From positions 310,001 through 374,000 of the forward strand of contig NZ_FOMK01000002.1 of the NCBI RefSeq assembly GCF_900112615.1: a DNA stretch of 64,000 nucleotides, in the 5' to 3' direction. The stretch's first letter is position 1. Every line of letters begins with the position of its first letter. The stretch is from Chitinophaga sp. CF118 (lineage in GTDB: Bacteria; Bacteroidota; Bacteroidia; Chitinophagales; Chitinophagaceae). This document shows positions 26,892 to 38,684 of this stretch, piece after piece. A program made the translations under genes and the position numbers. Under the pieces are notes generated by a model. It worked only from the letters and a program-made list of their open reading frames with translations, did no database searches and had not been told where the DNA came from.

Positions 26892-27672
26892 TTACCCGTT
26901 TGACCTCCAACAAAATTGCCAAATCAGTCCTTGATCAATTAATACCTGTTGCTGCTTACTCTTTTCATTCATATCTATCAGGTGTAATGTTAACTCTTCC
27001 ACCTTCCGCAGTAATACCTTATTCATTTCCCCCAGATCCTGTCCATCTTTTGCTACTTCTGAGGCTGAAGGCACATCAGGCAAATGTTTATTTGCTTTTA
27101 TAAAACACGCTGTTTCTTCTAAAGAAGCTAATTTATAATCCGGTTCAAAAACATAGTCCGCCCACCCTGGTGACGATGTAACCTTAATTTTCCTGGCACC
27201 CATCGTACCTTCAACAGCAAGTTTATAAGAACCCGGAGTAGTAGTTCCAATTCCAACATTTCCAAAAGTAGATATTGCCATCTTCACCTCACCGGTTGAG
27301 AAAAACTTCATTCCTCCATAAGAACTCATCCACATAGTCGGTCCAGCTGTAGCCCAACTGTCCATTGTCCATTGCATACCATAATGAGGCTGAGACTTAC
27401 CATCATAAGTCAGGTGATCATAGAGAGCAACACCTATAGAAGCACCGATACCTGATAACGCAATATTTCCTGCCACCATCAATTTTTCAGTTGGAATAGG
27501 TTCTCCAATACCCACATTCCCTGAGGGAGTAAGAAAAATGCCGGCAGGAGTCGTATTATTAGCTCCTGGTGTAAAGCAAAAGTGCCATTATTCCTCAAAT
27601 ATCCCATACCAATGATATTCTGTCCTGCTCTTATAAAAGACAGATGAAAAAGATTATCACCCTGATCAGAAG
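26892..27672 (-). pseudogene. broken tail-fibre-like gene (paralogue 2)
   Basis: The last 207 codons match the family: a GIGEPIPTEKLMVAGN repeat, a middle part close to that of the gene at 37.6-38.5 kb (LTYDGK, QPHYGMQW, GGMKFF), the NKHLPDVPSASEV module and LLRKVEELT. Upstream, the homologous frame continues as FIRAGQNIIGMGYLRNNG but is shifted; the frameshift falls near 27571-27580. The signal peptide and 5' end are missing, and an IS3 scrap abuts at about 27.67 kb. The gene is therefore truncated and frameshifted. Confidence 0.75.
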
Positions 27673-27878
27673 GCCTTACTATCTAACCTAAAATAACATC
27701 TTTGTGTAATCATGATCACAATGCAATGGTACATAACTGCCGAGCAGTTTATTAAATTGAAAAAGCTTTCCACGACCGCATTATCACAACATTTGCCACC
27801 ACATTGCCCAGCTTGAGAAAAGTAAATAACGTGTAAAATGTAATGAGATGCTTTCAGGATGAGAAAGCTCCCCATATT
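27666..27878 (-). mobile_element. IS3-family transposase remnant (OrfB end)
   Basis: The minus-strand frame contains SQAGQC and CDNAVVESFF, closely like the SMSRKGNCWDNAVAESFF segment around the last catalytic Glu of IS3-family integrase domains. Only about 60 codons remain, with disturbed frame and no terminal repeats visible. It replaced the 5' end of the adjacent tail-fibre gene. Confidence 0.6.
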
Positions 27879-27951
27879 GAAAAACAAGCAATTATAAATG
27901 AAAATCCGCAGGCGTTGCCTGCGGATTTTCATTTATAATTGCTTGTTTTTC
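27879..27951. repeat. perfect 35-bp inverted repeat with 3-nt loop
   Basis: Arms 27879-27913 and 27917-27951 are exactly complementary. The right arm contains the last 7 codons of the small exported gene, so the left arm is an inverted copy of that gene end. The GC-rich centre followed by T's would terminate transcription on the minus strand. Confidence 0.93.
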
Positions 27952-28432
27952 GAACAAGTCTGAACGTATGACATGGAGAATCTAATTCATATACATAGTT
28001 CTTACCCTTTAAAGTGTGGTTAAATAATTTCGCATATTTTTTCTTATCCAAGTTATAAACACGCAATATATTGTAAGTATCTTCTAACCATTGCTTCTTA
28101 TATTCAATTATATACTGATCATGGCTTTCCTTTCCATCAATATACCTGTCATCATTAATACTTAAGAAAATAGAATCTGCATTTTCATTTAATAGCTTCT
28201 CATAATCAGCTATAGGAATTGATAAATTTCCTGGCCAATAAGTAGCAAGTACATCTTCTTCTTTTCCATTATGGTATTTTATAAGTTTAAACTTTGCGTA
28301 TTGATTATATACATCTTCATTTATTAAAAGTACAAAATCAATATTCTTGCTTTCTTTTTGCCCATACGCATTAGTAAGGAAACCCAATACCAAAATAACA
28401 GGCATAAAAAAAATTACTTTTATATAAGTCAT
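27929..28432 (-). CDS. exported small protein, candidate immunity protein for the RHS toxin
   Basis: The 167-residue protein starts with a signal peptide (ending NAYGQ) and continues as a charged soluble domain of unknown family. Its ATG at 28432 is one base after the RHS stop (28434-28436), so the two are translated as a unit. An upstream in-frame start within the RHS gene is less likely because the signal peptide begins here. Adjacency to the variable RHS C-terminus and a periplasmic address fit an immunity protein against an incoming toxin. Its stop codon is part of the perfect hairpin. Confidence 0.7.
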   Translation of the reverse strand: MTYIKVIFFMPVILVLGFLTNAYGQKESKNIDFVLLINEDVYNQYAKFKLIKYHNGKEEDVLATYWPGNLSIPIADYEKLLNENADSIFLSINDDRYIDGKESHDQYIIEYKKQWLEDTYNILRVYNLDKKKYAKLFNHTLKGKNYVYELDSPCHTFRLVRKTSNYK

Positions 28433-28433
28433 A

Positions 28434-31400
28434 TTACTTTTTTTTAATAATCCTCTCAATGGCTACTTTTTCTAATGTTAAAGGTCTCTGATTATTCCTA
28501 TATATCACTGCACCATTTGGCCGACTAGGAATATTGAGTGTTCCATCAGAATTTTTGGTAACATTTGATATAGTACCTATAGGACCAACTATAATATTAG
28601 TGTTAAACTGTTTAAATGTATTTACATCCTTATCGGAAGGACTATTAGCCGATTGTGGATAAACCTTATCTCCATCAGATATGACTTTTGTTGGATGTGA
28701 GTGTATGGTCGCCTGTGCCTGAGCTGGTGAGGTTCCTGGCCATAATAAGGGCAGGCTTGTTTCGGCTGTTTGTACATCATTTTCTATTTTAGCTTCTGGT
28801 CCTGTATAAGCTCTAGATATATAACCATTTCCCATTACGATAGAGGATTCTTCTCTCAATCCTCCATTTTTAATCGTCCTGTCTAAAACATTTAATGCTT
28901 CCGATAAAACAATTTCTGGAGGTAATTCAACAGCAGAGTTAACGTCTTTAACAGCAGTAGTGCCCCCTGCTTTATCAGTCTTACTTATTTTATCTGCTTG
29001 TATTTCATCCGTTACAATATATCTTCTTTCATCATTTTGTTCATCTCTACCTAAATATTGCCCATTTTGATTGAAAAAATCTCCTGGATCCATTCCATCG
29101 GGATCGATAAATCTGATAGGGTTATCATATGCATAATTATAAGGACTCCATCTTCGCATCTTATCAGCTAAAGGATCTATTACAAACCATCTACCTATTT
29201 GCGGGTCCTGCATTCTCGCCCCATAATCATACCACTCCAAACCACTTCCATCATTAAACTCTCCGCTTTGCAATTCCTTACCATTATACTTCAATCTATT
29301 CTCCACATAATTGGCCCCTTTCAACGCTTTCGAACTTATCCCCGCCATCGTCAACCCAAACGGATAATAATGTGTCTCCTCCATCAATGGCCCACTATTA
29401 TGAGCAACTACCAGATTATCAAAGAACACATCCTCTACACTCTCATTACTTGTATAAATATACAGAAATCCTGTTTTCTTTATCACAATTCTGTCTGTAC
29501 CGAGTGTTTGCAATTGATCCGGGCTACCCTGGACCTGTTTCACACCACTGTTTTCATTTACCATGCTAAACCTATCATCAAACAGTGCATAGTTCAGATA
29601 AGATTTGGGTTTGTCTGTCAGATTCTGTGTGGGATCTTTCTGTTTTAATGCATCATAATCTGTACTGCTAAAACTTGTAGAAAGAGGGGAACCAGTTCCT
29701 GTAGCAGTATGTGCACCATCACTCACACTAGAACTACTGAATGCCTGCAATAAAGCGGTAAGCATATTAGCGGACGTAGTACCTGATGTACTGGTACCTG
29801 TACTTTTATAGAAAGCTTTTACACCCAACTGAATAGTATCACCAGCCATTACCCGCAATACTAATGATGGCCCGATCTTCTGTCCATTGACTGCATTCAA
29901 CCTCGAAACATAGGCATTAGGGTTGGTTGTATTGTCCGCCGGATAACCAGCAGGCAATGCCGTACGTGTATTATCAATATTAGTGAACAACGCATTCTCG
30001 GTAGCAGTAGCTCCTGTTTCCATGGTAGCTGCATACTTATTGCTTTCACTCTGGGTACCTAATACTACTCGTACATTACCCAGATGATCCTTCTCAAAAT
30101 AGTCATAGGTAAAACTCACCGGCTGACCGGTCATATATACCGGACGGATACGCCCTTCCTCATGAGATAAAAACTGTAATGTATCCTGCTCATATACAAA
30201 ACCACCGATATAGTCTGTAATTGTTATTTTAGGAGTACTTGTTGTATTATCTGTTACTGTTTTTTTCAGTTTAATACCGGCAGCATCGTATTGGTAACTT
30301 ATATTGCCTTTACCTGTGATTGTGATATTGGATGGCAGGTTTAACTGATTATAAGTAATACCACTGATCCCTTTATTCTGATCCGTTAAGAGGTTTCCAT
30401 TTGCATCATAACTATAATCATCTCCTGTATTGCTACCATTATTAAAATCACCGAGTTTAGAAGATGCAGTATTACTCGCATCTGATACAGCAGACAGTTT
30501 ATTACTGCCAGTAGTTGGATAGGAATAAGTAAGTTTATCTATTGGGCTAATAGCATTTCCTATTAAACCCTGCTGATTCATACTTATAATATTGCCATTC
30601 GCATCGTAAGCCAGGTTACTTACTGAAAAGTCTACCTTATCCTGTGTCCAGGTGGCACCAGTGGAATTCTGCTGTGTAAAATCAGCTACTGTCAGGCGAT
30701 TTACCTTATCATAGCTGTACGCATATGCACGGGTTATTCCATCGGATTTGCTTTTCCATTTAGTACCGGCAATATTTCCATTGTATTGATTTGTACTGAA
30801 TCCATAGTCGTAATTCAACTCCTGACCGAACCAGTTGTCAGTACTGCTGGTATTTACAAAAGCCTTATTAATACCCTGGAGCCATCCCCGGATATTATAA
30901 GTATAACTAAGTGTGTCCAACTGTGATGAGGAACTGGTTACTCCTAAACGCTTTTGTTTCAATTGCCCTAATTCATCATAACTATTCGCGACTACAATCT
31001 TATCCTGGTTACTATCATCATTCAACCTTTTTTTAATATTGAGTACCCGTCCCGCAGCATCATACTCCATCATTGTAAGTATGGTAGTCTTAGGAGTTAC
31101 CCCACTACGTGGATTAGTATGACGGAGATAACTGCTTAATACCTTCCCGCTAAAATCATAGAGATTAGTAGTTATATCCCTGCCTCCGGAAACATTGTCG
31201 GAAGATGCCTGGATCACACGTCCTTTATCGTTATAATAGGTAGTTGTTGTTAGCCATTGATCTGTATCCAATACTCTCACCTTAGTACCTGTTACTATTC
31301 CATTTGTCATAGTACTAGGAACAGAAGGCAAGGTTTCTGCATAAGGGTTTACGCCCGCTTGAAGTTTAGCCAGATCCGCTGTTTGATAACTGAGTGCTCC

Positions 31401-32846
31401 TGCATAATTATAATTATCGTAAAAAGTAAACGTGAGAGGTGTCAGTGCAGCTGAAGATATTGCCGGCAAAGGGTTGGTTGCATTGATCGTAGTAGTCCCT
31501 CCTGTAGCAGCAGCATTGATCTCTGCAATAAATTCAGCACCCATACCTGAGTCGAAACCATCCTGAAAGATGATACTATTAGTAGCTGTATAATTACTAC
31601 TTCCATCATAACCACCTAATACCAGATCGGCAGTGGCAGGAAACACATAACTTATAGTCTGAGTACCAGATGTAGCAGTATTAAGGCTCGCCTGAAGCGC
31701 GGCCTGGGTAGTATTCGCTTTATAAATGGCCGTCATAGTGGGACGGTTCAATCCATCATAAAAAGTAACCAGCCATTCCTGCGGAGACTTTAACCGTTGA
31801 TTCGCATCCTGAGTAAACACCAGCCTGTCCCTTGTATCATAAATAAGGTACACTGGGCCGGCTCCGGGTACTTTTTTTACTGTCATCCGGTTGCGACCAT
31901 CATACTGATACTGGAAACATAACTCATCAGCAACGGCACTTACATCCCATCCAGCTATCATACTTCTTTCAACTGCCAACGGTGGAATTACAAAACGAAG
32001 ATTATTCAGATCATCATATACATAATAAGTACACAACCAGCCAATATGATCTGTTCCCGGAGTAGCTGCCAATTGCACCTTCTTCAAAACAACATGGTTC
32101 TCCTTATCCTTATATTCCACTATCTGGTTTCCTGATTCGTCAATCACCACATTCTTATATAACTCACCGGCAGCATAAGTCGCAGTAGTGGTTGGCAAAC
32201 CTGTGTCTATATGCCATATGCGTACAGCATCTGTTATTGCATTAACCAGATATTGATTCTCTACCGGGTGATTCCCTCCTCCATTTGCCCAACTATTACC
32301 TGGTGCATATGCCTTTAATACACGATTTAATGGGGAGGATTCATAGGCTGTTTGACTATAATAAATACTCTCCCCTACAATACCAGGATTGAGTGTACCA
32401 TTCTGGTAAAAAGCCTGCTGATTGTTAAATGGATCTGTCTTGAACTTTCCGTCGTTTGTATTGCCTGTTTGCGGAACATATGGTAGGTATTTCAATTGTT
32501 CTCTACCATAAGCATCATACACAAATGCTGACACCACATCTTTTCCGGAAGGACTTATCCCTTTGTTGACAGTCTGCAAAGGACGGCCCAAACCATCAAC
32601 ATACTGGGTAGATTGTCTAACCTCTGCAACTGTACGACTGGTAGCAACAACAGTATTTGTATCTGAAGTGGGCATACTGGGCTCCCAGGTGCGGACAAAA
32701 TTAATACTCGCATTAGTATAAGGAGAAGGAAGGGCTGCAGGTATTGCCGCAGGACGTGATAGCCCGCCTGGCATATTCTGAGCCTCTACTGTGACACTTA
32801 ACGCCAGCAGTAATAGGACTTTGCTTAAATTAGCTATGATTCGCAT
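28434..32846 (-). CDS. RHS-repeat protein with DUF6443 start and JAMM-like C-terminal tip
   Basis: The 1470-residue exported protein has a signal peptide (about 1-22), a DUF6443-type N-terminal domain (about 40-200, [15 protein letters not shown]), many YD/RHS repeats (such as [11 protein letters not shown] and YDANGNLL) and the RHS-associated core ([19 protein letters not shown] near 1230-1252). The last 220 residues are the variable tip. It contains IHSHP (His1382, His1384) and SPSD (Ser1402, Asp1405), matching the H-x-H...S-x2-D metal site of JAMM/DUF4329-type domains. A candidate upstream Glu is present. It probably forms a toxin shell with the tip as protease or deamidase-like toxin. A small exported gene follows at once. 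Confidence 0.88.
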   Translation of the reverse strand: MRIIANLSKVLLLLALSVTVEAQNMPGGLSRPAAIPAALPSPYTNASINFVRTWEPSMPTSDTNTVVATSRTVAEVRQSTQYVDGLGRPLQTVNKGISPSGKDVVSAFVYDAYGREQLKYLPYVPQTGNTNDGKFKTDPFNNQQAFYQNGTLNPGIVGESIYYSQTAYESSPLNRVLKAYAPGNSWANGGGNHPVENQYLVNAITDAVRIWHIDTGLPTTTATYAAGELYKNVVIDESGNQIVEYKDKENHVVLKKVQLAATPGTDHIGWLCTYYVYDDLNNLRFVIPPLAVERSMIAGWDVSAVADELCFQYQYDGRNRMTVKKVPGAGPVYLIYDTRDRLVFTQDANQRLKSPQEWLVTFYDGLNRPTMTAIYKANTTQAALQASLNTATSGTQTISYVFPATADLVLGGYDGSSNYTATNSIIFQDGFDSGMGAEFIAEINAAATGGTTTINATNPLPAISSAALTPLTFTFYDNYNYAGALSYQTADLAKLQAGVNPYAETLPSVPSTMTNGIVTGTKVRVLDTDQWLTTTTYYNDKGRVIQASSDNVSGGRDITTNLYDFSGKVLSSYLRHTNPRSGVTPKTTILTMMEYDAAGRVLNIKKRLNDDSNQDKIVVANSYDELGQLKQKRLGVTSSSSQLDTLSYTYNIRGWLQGINKAFVNTSSTDNWFGQELNYDYGFSTNQYNGNIAGTKWKSKSDGITRAYAYSYDKVNRLTVADFTQQNSTGATWTQDKVDFSVSNLAYDANGNIISMNQQGLIGNAISPIDKLTYSYPTTGSNKLSAVSDASNTASSKLGDFNNGSNTGDDYSYDANGNLLTDQNKGISGITYNQLNLPSNITITGKGNISYQYDAAGIKLKKTVTDNTTSTPKITITDYIGGFVYEQDTLQFLSHEEGRIRPVYMTGQPVSFTYDYFEKDHLGNVRVVLGTQSESNKYAATMETGATATENALFTNIDNTRTALPAGYPADNTTNPNAYVSRLNAVNGQKIGPSLVLRVMAGDTIQLGVKAFYKSTGTSTSGTTSANMLTALLQAFSSSSVSDGAHTATGTGSPLSTSFSSTDYDALKQKDPTQNLTDKPKSYLNYALFDDRFSMVNENSGVKQVQGSPDQLQTLGTDRIVIKKTGFLYIYTSNESVEDVFFDNLVVAHNSGPLMEETHYYPFGLTMAGISSKALKGANYVENRLKYNGKELQSGEFNDGSGLEWYDYGARMQDPQIGRWFVIDPLADKMRRWSPYNYAYDNPIRFIDPDGMDPGDFFNQNGQYLGRDEQNDERRYIVTDEIQADKISKTDKAGGTTAVKDVNSAVELPPEIVLSEALNVLDRTIKNGGLREESSIVMGNGYISRAYTGPEAKIENDVQTAETSLPLLWPGTSPAQAQATIHSHPTKVISDGDKVYPQSANSPSDKDVNTFKQFNTNIIVGPIGTISNVTKNSDGTLNIPSRPNGAVIYRNNQRPLTLEKVAIERIIKKK

Positions 32847-32865
32847 AATCTTTGTTTTGATCTGG

Positions 32866-35800
32866 TTAGAGGTTAACTGGTGAAGTGAATTGGTAGCTGA
32901 ATTGTTTTAGAATATTACCATCCATATCTCGGATCAGCTTTAATCTTCCAAACCTGTCATACTCATAGAAAACAGTCTTTCCGCTTGGATCAGTTTCACT
33001 GGTTACGCCAACGCCTACCTGATAAGTATAGGTATTGACCAAAGCATTTGCAGAAACCAGTCCCGTCCGGATTTTATTTAATTCCGTTCTTAGCTGCACA
33101 TCATTAGACGGATTACGCAACACATTCATATTCACAAAACTGATAGCTGTGGTATAAGTGCTGCCCGCGATCTTAGCAACCGGATACAGATTGTTGTATC
33201 CCCATATGTACACCTCATTTACATCATTCACCATATGCTGCTCCAGGATATTACCGGTACTATCATAGGTATCAAAACTCAGATCCTGCTCATAATTGGG
33301 ATCTCTCACCAGGTCATTGCTCTGAATATAGGTGGGCGTAAAACTCGTTAACGGAGTGTTCCTTTTTAGTTTATAAGTTCCAGCCATAACCACTCCCTGG
33401 ATATTGGCCTTGTATTGTACCTGGGCCGCAGACAACGTAGTGGTCACTCCAGCACGTACCTGCTGAACATACTGCTCAATCATGGTGCTGTGGATATTAC
33501 TATCCTGCATCATTTTCAAAGCATATAAGCCTGAGGATAACGTACCTGACGGAATGGTATAGTCCGTAGGATACTTGTTATAGATCCACAAATCATCATC
33601 TTTGGAATTGATCTTATGGATTCTGGTAGGCTGATAATGCTGTTTATTATCATAAGTCATATCAGTTATACTGACAATGGAATCCGTGCCAAAATATTCT
33701 GTCTGTTTAACCGATTGGGGTACAGCGGCAAAGCTGTTGTAGTAGTACTTTCTTGAAAGAAAGCTCTCCAAACTTGCACCCACTCCATACAAACCTTTAT
33801 GCGTATAAGCCGCCTTCCAGCCCAGTATTGAGCCTTTCAGGTACGTTTCATAAGTCGTTTCTGTTTTCCTAAGCAATTTCCCCATGTTGTCGTATACCAG
33901 TTTCTTTGCTTCCATACCGTTGCTGGGATAATTATTGGTAAACGGAGCGAAGGGATAACTAACATATGCATTGGCATCACTGGATAGATAATAGACATAC
34001 CGCGTACTTCCGTTTTCATTATTATTCTTAGTGGCCTCCACTACTTCCTGATAATTGATACTTGATCCGTGCGAGTACATCATTTCATTATTTGCAGAAG
34101 AACTCTTGATCTTCGTAGGACAAGGATATTCCTGAAAACTACCAGTACTGGTTACAGGCTTACACATCTTTGTAAAACTATATTCATAATCAGGTTTAGT
34201 ATATAACCAACCGGTAGATCGGGTAGAATCATTACCAAAGCGATACAGATAGGTTTTTATAATATCATTATTATGACTAATGCCATCATAGCTGGTTATC
34301 CTTTTTATGCGCAAACCACTGCCTCTCGCAATACTGGTATAGCCCGTTATGTGTTTATATTTAAGGTTTAACTGAACCTTTTCATAGTTAGCAGTAGGTT
34401 CATCATGACCGGATTCAATATACATCCGGTATTGCCCTGCATCCAGAGCTGTATAATTGTGTCCTGACGGAATTGAAATAAGGGTATTGTCTGATAAATT
34501 TTTCAACGAAATGCGGGCATAGTTACCACAACAAGCTTGCAAGGTAACATCTGTGATGATCGACTGTGCGCTGTCAAGCGTGAAGGAGACGCTATCCGAT
34601 GCATAATTAGGATAAATGATTGTTGAGGAGTAATAACCCGTCCTGATCTCCTTTGCGGCCGTTAAGATTTGATACACAGGATCATGAACAAACTCGTTCA
34701 CATTAAACCTGCCATAAGTATTATTCTCAAATTCAAATGTTGAATATCCTCCTGTAGGAAATTCGATTTTTTGGATGATCCCGGTTTGGATATAATCAGC
34801 ATCAGGTTCCCGGTTTGCCCCGTCTGTATTGGAACTGCCTGTTATCAGGGTGGTATTACCAGCACCATTGTAACCACCCCAGTGATCCTTGTCTTTAGAA
34901 TCCAGGGGCGGAAAACCATGAGCGGTATTGTAGGTTATTTTGTAAGAGGAAATCGTATTCCCATAAATATCTGTATTATTAACCTGTTTGAGCTGCAAGC
35001 GGTCCAAATTGTTATAATCAAATGTAAAACGTTTTACGGGATTGTAGGTTCCATTCAGCAATGCAGATTCCACTACAGATCCTAACGCGTAAAAAATATC
35101 ATTTACAGTATTCGAAATATCTAAACGCTGGAAAGTATAATTAAAATCAATCCTGCCACCAGGATAATCAATTCGTTTAACTTTAGCCTGCTGCGTAGTT
35201 CTAGTCGCAATACAACCTTTAAGAACCGGTTGAAAAGGGCTGGTTGGGCAGCCTACTAAGGGATCTATCGGCATAAGGGTGTTCAATGTTGTTAACGTCT
35301 GCGAAGTTGATTCTACCGAAAAACTTGGATCAGAGATGTAGGTAAATTCTATCCTGCGCTTAGACTGTGGCAAAATAATCGATGTCAGATACCAACTGTT
35401 GATGGATTCACTTTCTTCTATCGAGCAAGCCATTACAGTTTCCGTAATTTCAGCGGCTTTAAAAATGTAGATCGTGCCATTATCAGTCGTTATGGTGAAA
35501 TACATATTTCCAAGGTCAAACTTCGCCTCAATTTTTATATTACGGTAAGGCATCGTATTAGCAGTATAGTTAGCACCAAATACAAATTTGCCTGCGTTTC
35601 CACCAAAATTGTATGAAAATTCATCCGGTTGTGTATCATGCGTACCATCAGCAGAGAGCCTAAACCGTTCATAGGTCGAATCCACTGCATCCGTTTGCCA
35701 GCCCAGCGGAATCTGACTGTAGCCATTCTGTCCCACATACCCTCCTTCATCCGGTTTACCTTTTATTACACGGGTGATTGCACCACCGGCATTGAGCGAC

Positions 35801-36093
35801 CATCCTAAACCTACATAGGTAGCAACTTCCTCTACAAGCATACCAGAGGCATGATACGAAAGATCAATATTCATGTTAAATTCACCTCCTGCGACGATTT
35901 TCGTAAGCGGTACAGAGATGTTTGGCAGCCCGTTACTCAGACTTACCGGAATGTCTCCGTACTTACCCAAAGCAGCTGCATTTGGTGCCGGAGGTATTAC
36001 ATTAAATTTTGTGGGGTTTAAGTCACCCTCTTGTGCAAAGACACTTTTACTTAGCAGTAAGAGGAACAAAAGTCCATATCTTAATTTTTTCAT
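32866..36093 (-). CDS. RHS-repeat protein without a toxin tip
   Basis: The 1075-residue exported protein has a signal peptide (ending SVFAQ), an N-terminal beta-rich domain with [19 protein letters not shown] and [16 protein letters not shown], and only a few RHS/YD repeats near the C-terminus ([31 protein letters not shown]). It ends right after them, with no core signature or variable tip. It lies 19 bp upstream of the larger RHS gene, so the two are co-transcribed. In Bacteroidota this two-gene layout is common; the first protein may serve as shell or carrier for the second. No type IX sorting domain is visible. Confidence 0.85.
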   Translation of the reverse strand: MKKLRYGLLFLLLLSKSVFAQEGDLNPTKFNVIPPAPNAAALGKYGDIPVSLSNGLPNISVPLTKIVAGGEFNMNIDLSYHASGMLVEEVATYVGLGWSLNAGGAITRVIKGKPDEGGYVGQNGYSQIPLGWQTDAVDSTYERFRLSADGTHDTQPDEFSYNFGGNAGKFVFGANYTANTMPYRNIKIEAKFDLGNMYFTITTDNGTIYIFKAAEITETVMACSIEESESINSWYLTSIILPQSKRRIEFTYISDPSFSVESTSQTLTTLNTLMPIDPLVGCPTSPFQPVLKGCIATRTTQQAKVKRIDYPGGRIDFNYTFQRLDISNTVNDIFYALGSVVESALLNGTYNPVKRFTFDYNNLDRLQLKQVNNTDIYGNTISSYKITYNTAHGFPPLDSKDKDHWGGYNGAGNTTLITGSSNTDGANREPDADYIQTGIIQKIEFPTGGYSTFEFENNTYGRFNVNEFVHDPVYQILTAAKEIRTGYYSSTIIYPNYASDSVSFTLDSAQSIITDVTLQACCGNYARISLKNLSDNTLISIPSGHNYTALDAGQYRMYIESGHDEPTANYEKVQLNLKYKHITGYTSIARGSGLRIKRITSYDGISHNNDIIKTYLYRFGNDSTRSTGWLYTKPDYEYSFTKMCKPVTSTGSFQEYPCPTKIKSSSANNEMMYSHGSSINYQEVVEATKNNNENGSTRYVYYLSSDANAYVSYPFAPFTNNYPSNGMEAKKLVYDNMGKLLRKTETTYETYLKGSILGWKAAYTHKGLYGVGASLESFLSRKYYYNSFAAVPQSVKQTEYFGTDSIVSITDMTYDNKQHYQPTRIHKINSKDDDLWIYNKYPTDYTIPSGTLSSGLYALKMMQDSNIHSTMIEQYVQQVRAGVTTTLSAAQVQYKANIQGVVMAGTYKLKRNTPLTSFTPTYIQSNDLVRDPNYEQDLSFDTYDSTGNILEQHMVNDVNEVYIWGYNNLYPVAKIAGSTYTTAISFVNMNVLRNPSNDVQLRTELNKIRTGLVSANALVNTYTYQVGVGVTSETDPSGKTVFYEYDRFGRLKLIRDMDGNILKQFSYQFTSPVNL

Positions 36094-36370
36094 TAAAATC
36101 CTTTTTAGGTATAGCGCTATTTTTTCTGTTTCCAGTTGTTCGATACGTTTCTCCTGTTTGATCTGATAAAGAATACTACAGGATTAATTTTACATGATAG
36201 TCATTTATTTAGGTAAGGTATTTATCTTGGTGCAAACCTAGAGTAAAGGCACGCCGCCTATCTGCGTATGAAAAAATACGAGCAAAGAGTCAGACCTAAT
36301 ACTAAACACTTATTTCTATTCGGCGAACCCGAATCATAATATTATTATCAATAAAAGGATCTCCAATTAT

Positions 36371-37447
36371 TTACTTATTATCAGCTTTTTTCACCGATTT
36401 CATCTCACGCTGTAAAGCATCAATCTGTGCCTGCATCTTTTCATTCCGATCATGCTCATTAATCAAATGCAATGTCAACTCTTCCACTTTTTGCAAGAGT
36501 ATTCTATTCATTTCTCCCAGATCCTGTCCATCTTTTGCTACCTCAGTAGCAGATGGTACATCAGGTAGATGCTTGTTGGCTGCTATATAATTTTTAATCT
36601 CCTGTAAAGAAGGCAACTGATAGTTTTTGTCAAAGACAAAATCTGCCCAGGCAGCCTGCGTTACTCTAATTTTTCGGGCACCAATAGTCCCTTCTACTGC
36701 CAGTTTGCAATCACTTGTTACAGTAGTACCTATTCCTACATTCCCCAATGCATCAATGCGCATTCTTTCTATTCCTGTACTGGTAGAAAATGAGATAAAT
36801 CCTCCGTTTATATTACCTCCTCTATGAAAATTTATAGCACTATTCAGGGAACCATAAAATTTATGCTCCAATGCAAAAGAAATACCGCTTACAGGGGATG
36901 AGTTATAGGTTTGTACCCCCAGATATGTACCACCGTCAACCGAATTACCTTCAGGCAACCTGCCCAATACGCTTGTAGTGGTATTAGTTAAGGGTGTAGT
37001 AACATCCAACAGTGCACGCGGATCTTCATTTCCGATTGCTACATTTCCCGCTGCTGCAATACGCATTTTTACTGTCGGAGTCGAAGCATTAGCCGTTGCA
37101 AAAACCAAATCACCACTTGCGTTTGTGGTAGCATCCGTCCTTGTCCAAGCCCCAATGTATGCAACCCCTTTATTGCCAGTTGAATTAGGTGTCATCCAGG
37201 ATAATGTTCCAACAGATCCGATATTGGCAGTTGCTCCAGTACTTAAGACCAAATGAGCCTGGCTATTGCTGCTGGTTTTCACATTAAAAATCTCCATTCC
37301 CAGATTATCCCCTCCATGATAATAGAATTGGGGGTTCTGAGTACCAATACCAGCAGAATTATTAGGAGGAAAAGAGTTTGTTTGTGCCTTAGCAATATTA
37401 ATTAACCCTATCAGTGCTAATAGTAGTGTATATTTCATGTATTTCAT
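36371..37447 (-). CDS. tail-fibre-like exported protein (paralogue 3)
   Basis: The 358-residue protein begins at ATG 37447 (or 37438) with a signal peptide ending NIAKAQ. The body has fibre-type GNVAIGNEDPRALLDVTT and GNVGIGTTVTSDCKLAVEG repeats. The shared C-terminal module is complete: WADFVFDKNYQLPSLQE, NKHLPDVPSATEV, LGEMNRILLQKVEELT, then a coiled coil. Open frame upstream to 37561 is not part of the gene: it holds a remnant like the 3' end of the gene at 38.7-40.1 kb. It lies 277 bp upstream of the RHS pair and may be expressed with it. Confidence 0.85.
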   Translation of the reverse strand: MKYMKYTLLLALIGLINIAKAQTNSFPPNNSAGIGTQNPQFYYHGGDNLGMEIFNVKTSSNSQAHLVLSTGATANIGSVGTLSWMTPNSTGNKGVAYIGAWTRTDATTNASGDLVFATANASTPTVKMRIAAAGNVAIGNEDPRALLDVTTPLTNTTTSVLGRLPEGNSVDGGTYLGVQTYNSSPVSGISFALEHKFYGSLNSAINFHRGGNINGGFISFSTSTGIERMRIDALGNVGIGTTVTSDCKLAVEGTIGARKIRVTQAAWADFVFDKNYQLPSLQEIKNYIAANKHLPDVPSATEVAKDGQDLGEMNRILLQKVEELTLHLINEHDRNEKMQAQIDALQREMKSVKKADNK

Positions 37448-37579
37448 TTTGTCTTCTTTAATTCGTAAATTGATCGTCCGCAGCACACTCCTTGTCGTAT
37501 AATTCACATAAATAATCGGGGTGGTAGTTTCGAAAAATTCTATAGTAATATTAAAACCCACTTCGCTTTAAGTGAACTA

Positions 37580-38476
37580 CTACTTAATTGATTTCTTTAA
37601 ATCAGTTATTTCTGATTGCATTTCCTTCATCCTCTTTTCCTGCTCAATCAGGTGCAGCGTTAATTCTTCCACTTTTTGCAAGAGTATCCTATTCATTTCT
37701 CCCAGATCCTGGCCATCTTTTGCCACTTCCGCAGCTGATGGTATATTAGGTAAATGCCTATTAGCTATTATATAATTCTCTACCTCTTGCAAAGAAGGTA
37801 ATTGATAGTTTATGTCAAAGACAAAATCAGGCCAGGGAGTTATCTGTGTTACTTTTATTCTCCTTGCAGCTATAGTGCCCTCTACGGCCAACCTATTACT
37901 GCCAGGTGCAGTTGTTCCTATTCCCACATTCCCATTATCAGATATCGACATCCTCACGGCGCCTGTAGTAAAAAATTTCATACCACCATATGCACTCATC
38001 CACATACTTGGACCTGCTCCCGTCCAGCTATCCATTACCCATTGCATTCCGTAGTGAGGTTGATATTTACCATCATAAGTCAGACGATCTGTCAAAGCAA
38101 CTCCAAAATAAGCACCTGTGCCAGACAAAGCAATATTTCCGCTTACCATTAATTTTTCTGTAGGATTACTTTCACCAATGCCTACATTACCAGATGCATT
38201 TACTTTAAATGCTACATCACTGGAATTCTTCTTAGTTATATAGAACTCATTACCTGCATCCAGGCCGAAATCGTAAAAGTGTATTTCCTGTCTTGACAAA
38301 CGTAATAAACGACCGAAAGTGTTTGTTCCGTACGTTAACGTACTAATATTATCATTGATCTGTAACGGGAAAGGATGTCCTACTGTATCTGTGGCATTAA
38401 TCTGCAGCGCCTGTGCATTTGTCTGTTCTATTAATGCAACTAACATTAATAGACTTAAAATCGTTAAAAGTTTCAT
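37580..38476 (-). CDS. tail-fibre-like exported protein (paralogue 4)
   Basis: The protein is 298 residues from ATG 38476, where a signal peptide (MKLLTILSLLML...TNAQA) begins. The body carries GNVGIGESNPTEKLMVSGN and GNVGIGTTAPGSNRLAVEG repeats and a middle part nearly the same as that of the broken paralogue at 26.9 kb. The shared C-terminal module and coiled coil are complete. A second in-frame ATG at 38530 begins a sequence resembling the start of the paralogue at 41085, with the same upstream flank, so this gene seems to have a hybrid 5' end. Either start may be used. Confidence 0.85.
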   Translation of the reverse strand: MKLLTILSLLMLVALIEQTNAQALQINATDTVGHPFPLQINDNISTLTYGTNTFGRLLRLSRQEIHFYDFGLDAGNEFYITKKNSSDVAFKVNASGNVGIGESNPTEKLMVSGNIALSGTGAYFGVALTDRLTYDGKYQPHYGMQWVMDSWTGAGPSMWMSAYGGMKFFTTGAVRMSISDNGNVGIGTTAPGSNRLAVEGTIAARRIKVTQITPWPDFVFDINYQLPSLQEVENYIIANRHLPNIPSAAEVAKDGQDLGEMNRILLQKVEELTLHLIEQEKRMKEMQSEITDLKKSIK

Positions 38477-38684
38477 AGTAAAGTATTGAAAGAATATCTC
38501 CGGTAACAACAGGATCTTCGTAATTCTCATAAGTATATTTTAAAATTAATTCTCTCTCTATCAATGAAAAAAATAAACAATGCAATATGTACCATTGTTA
38601 AATTGAACCCTAATTATATAGGGTTGGTCTAACAACAATACTTGTAGCGCTATAGCTTTATTTCATGTGTTTCATTTTGTCCCC

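Noticed and set aside
28434..28560. T9SS sorting domain at the end of the RHS protein
   Set aside because: The C-terminus ends in a basic tail (ERIIKKK) and lacks the beta-sandwich pattern of type IX sorting domains.
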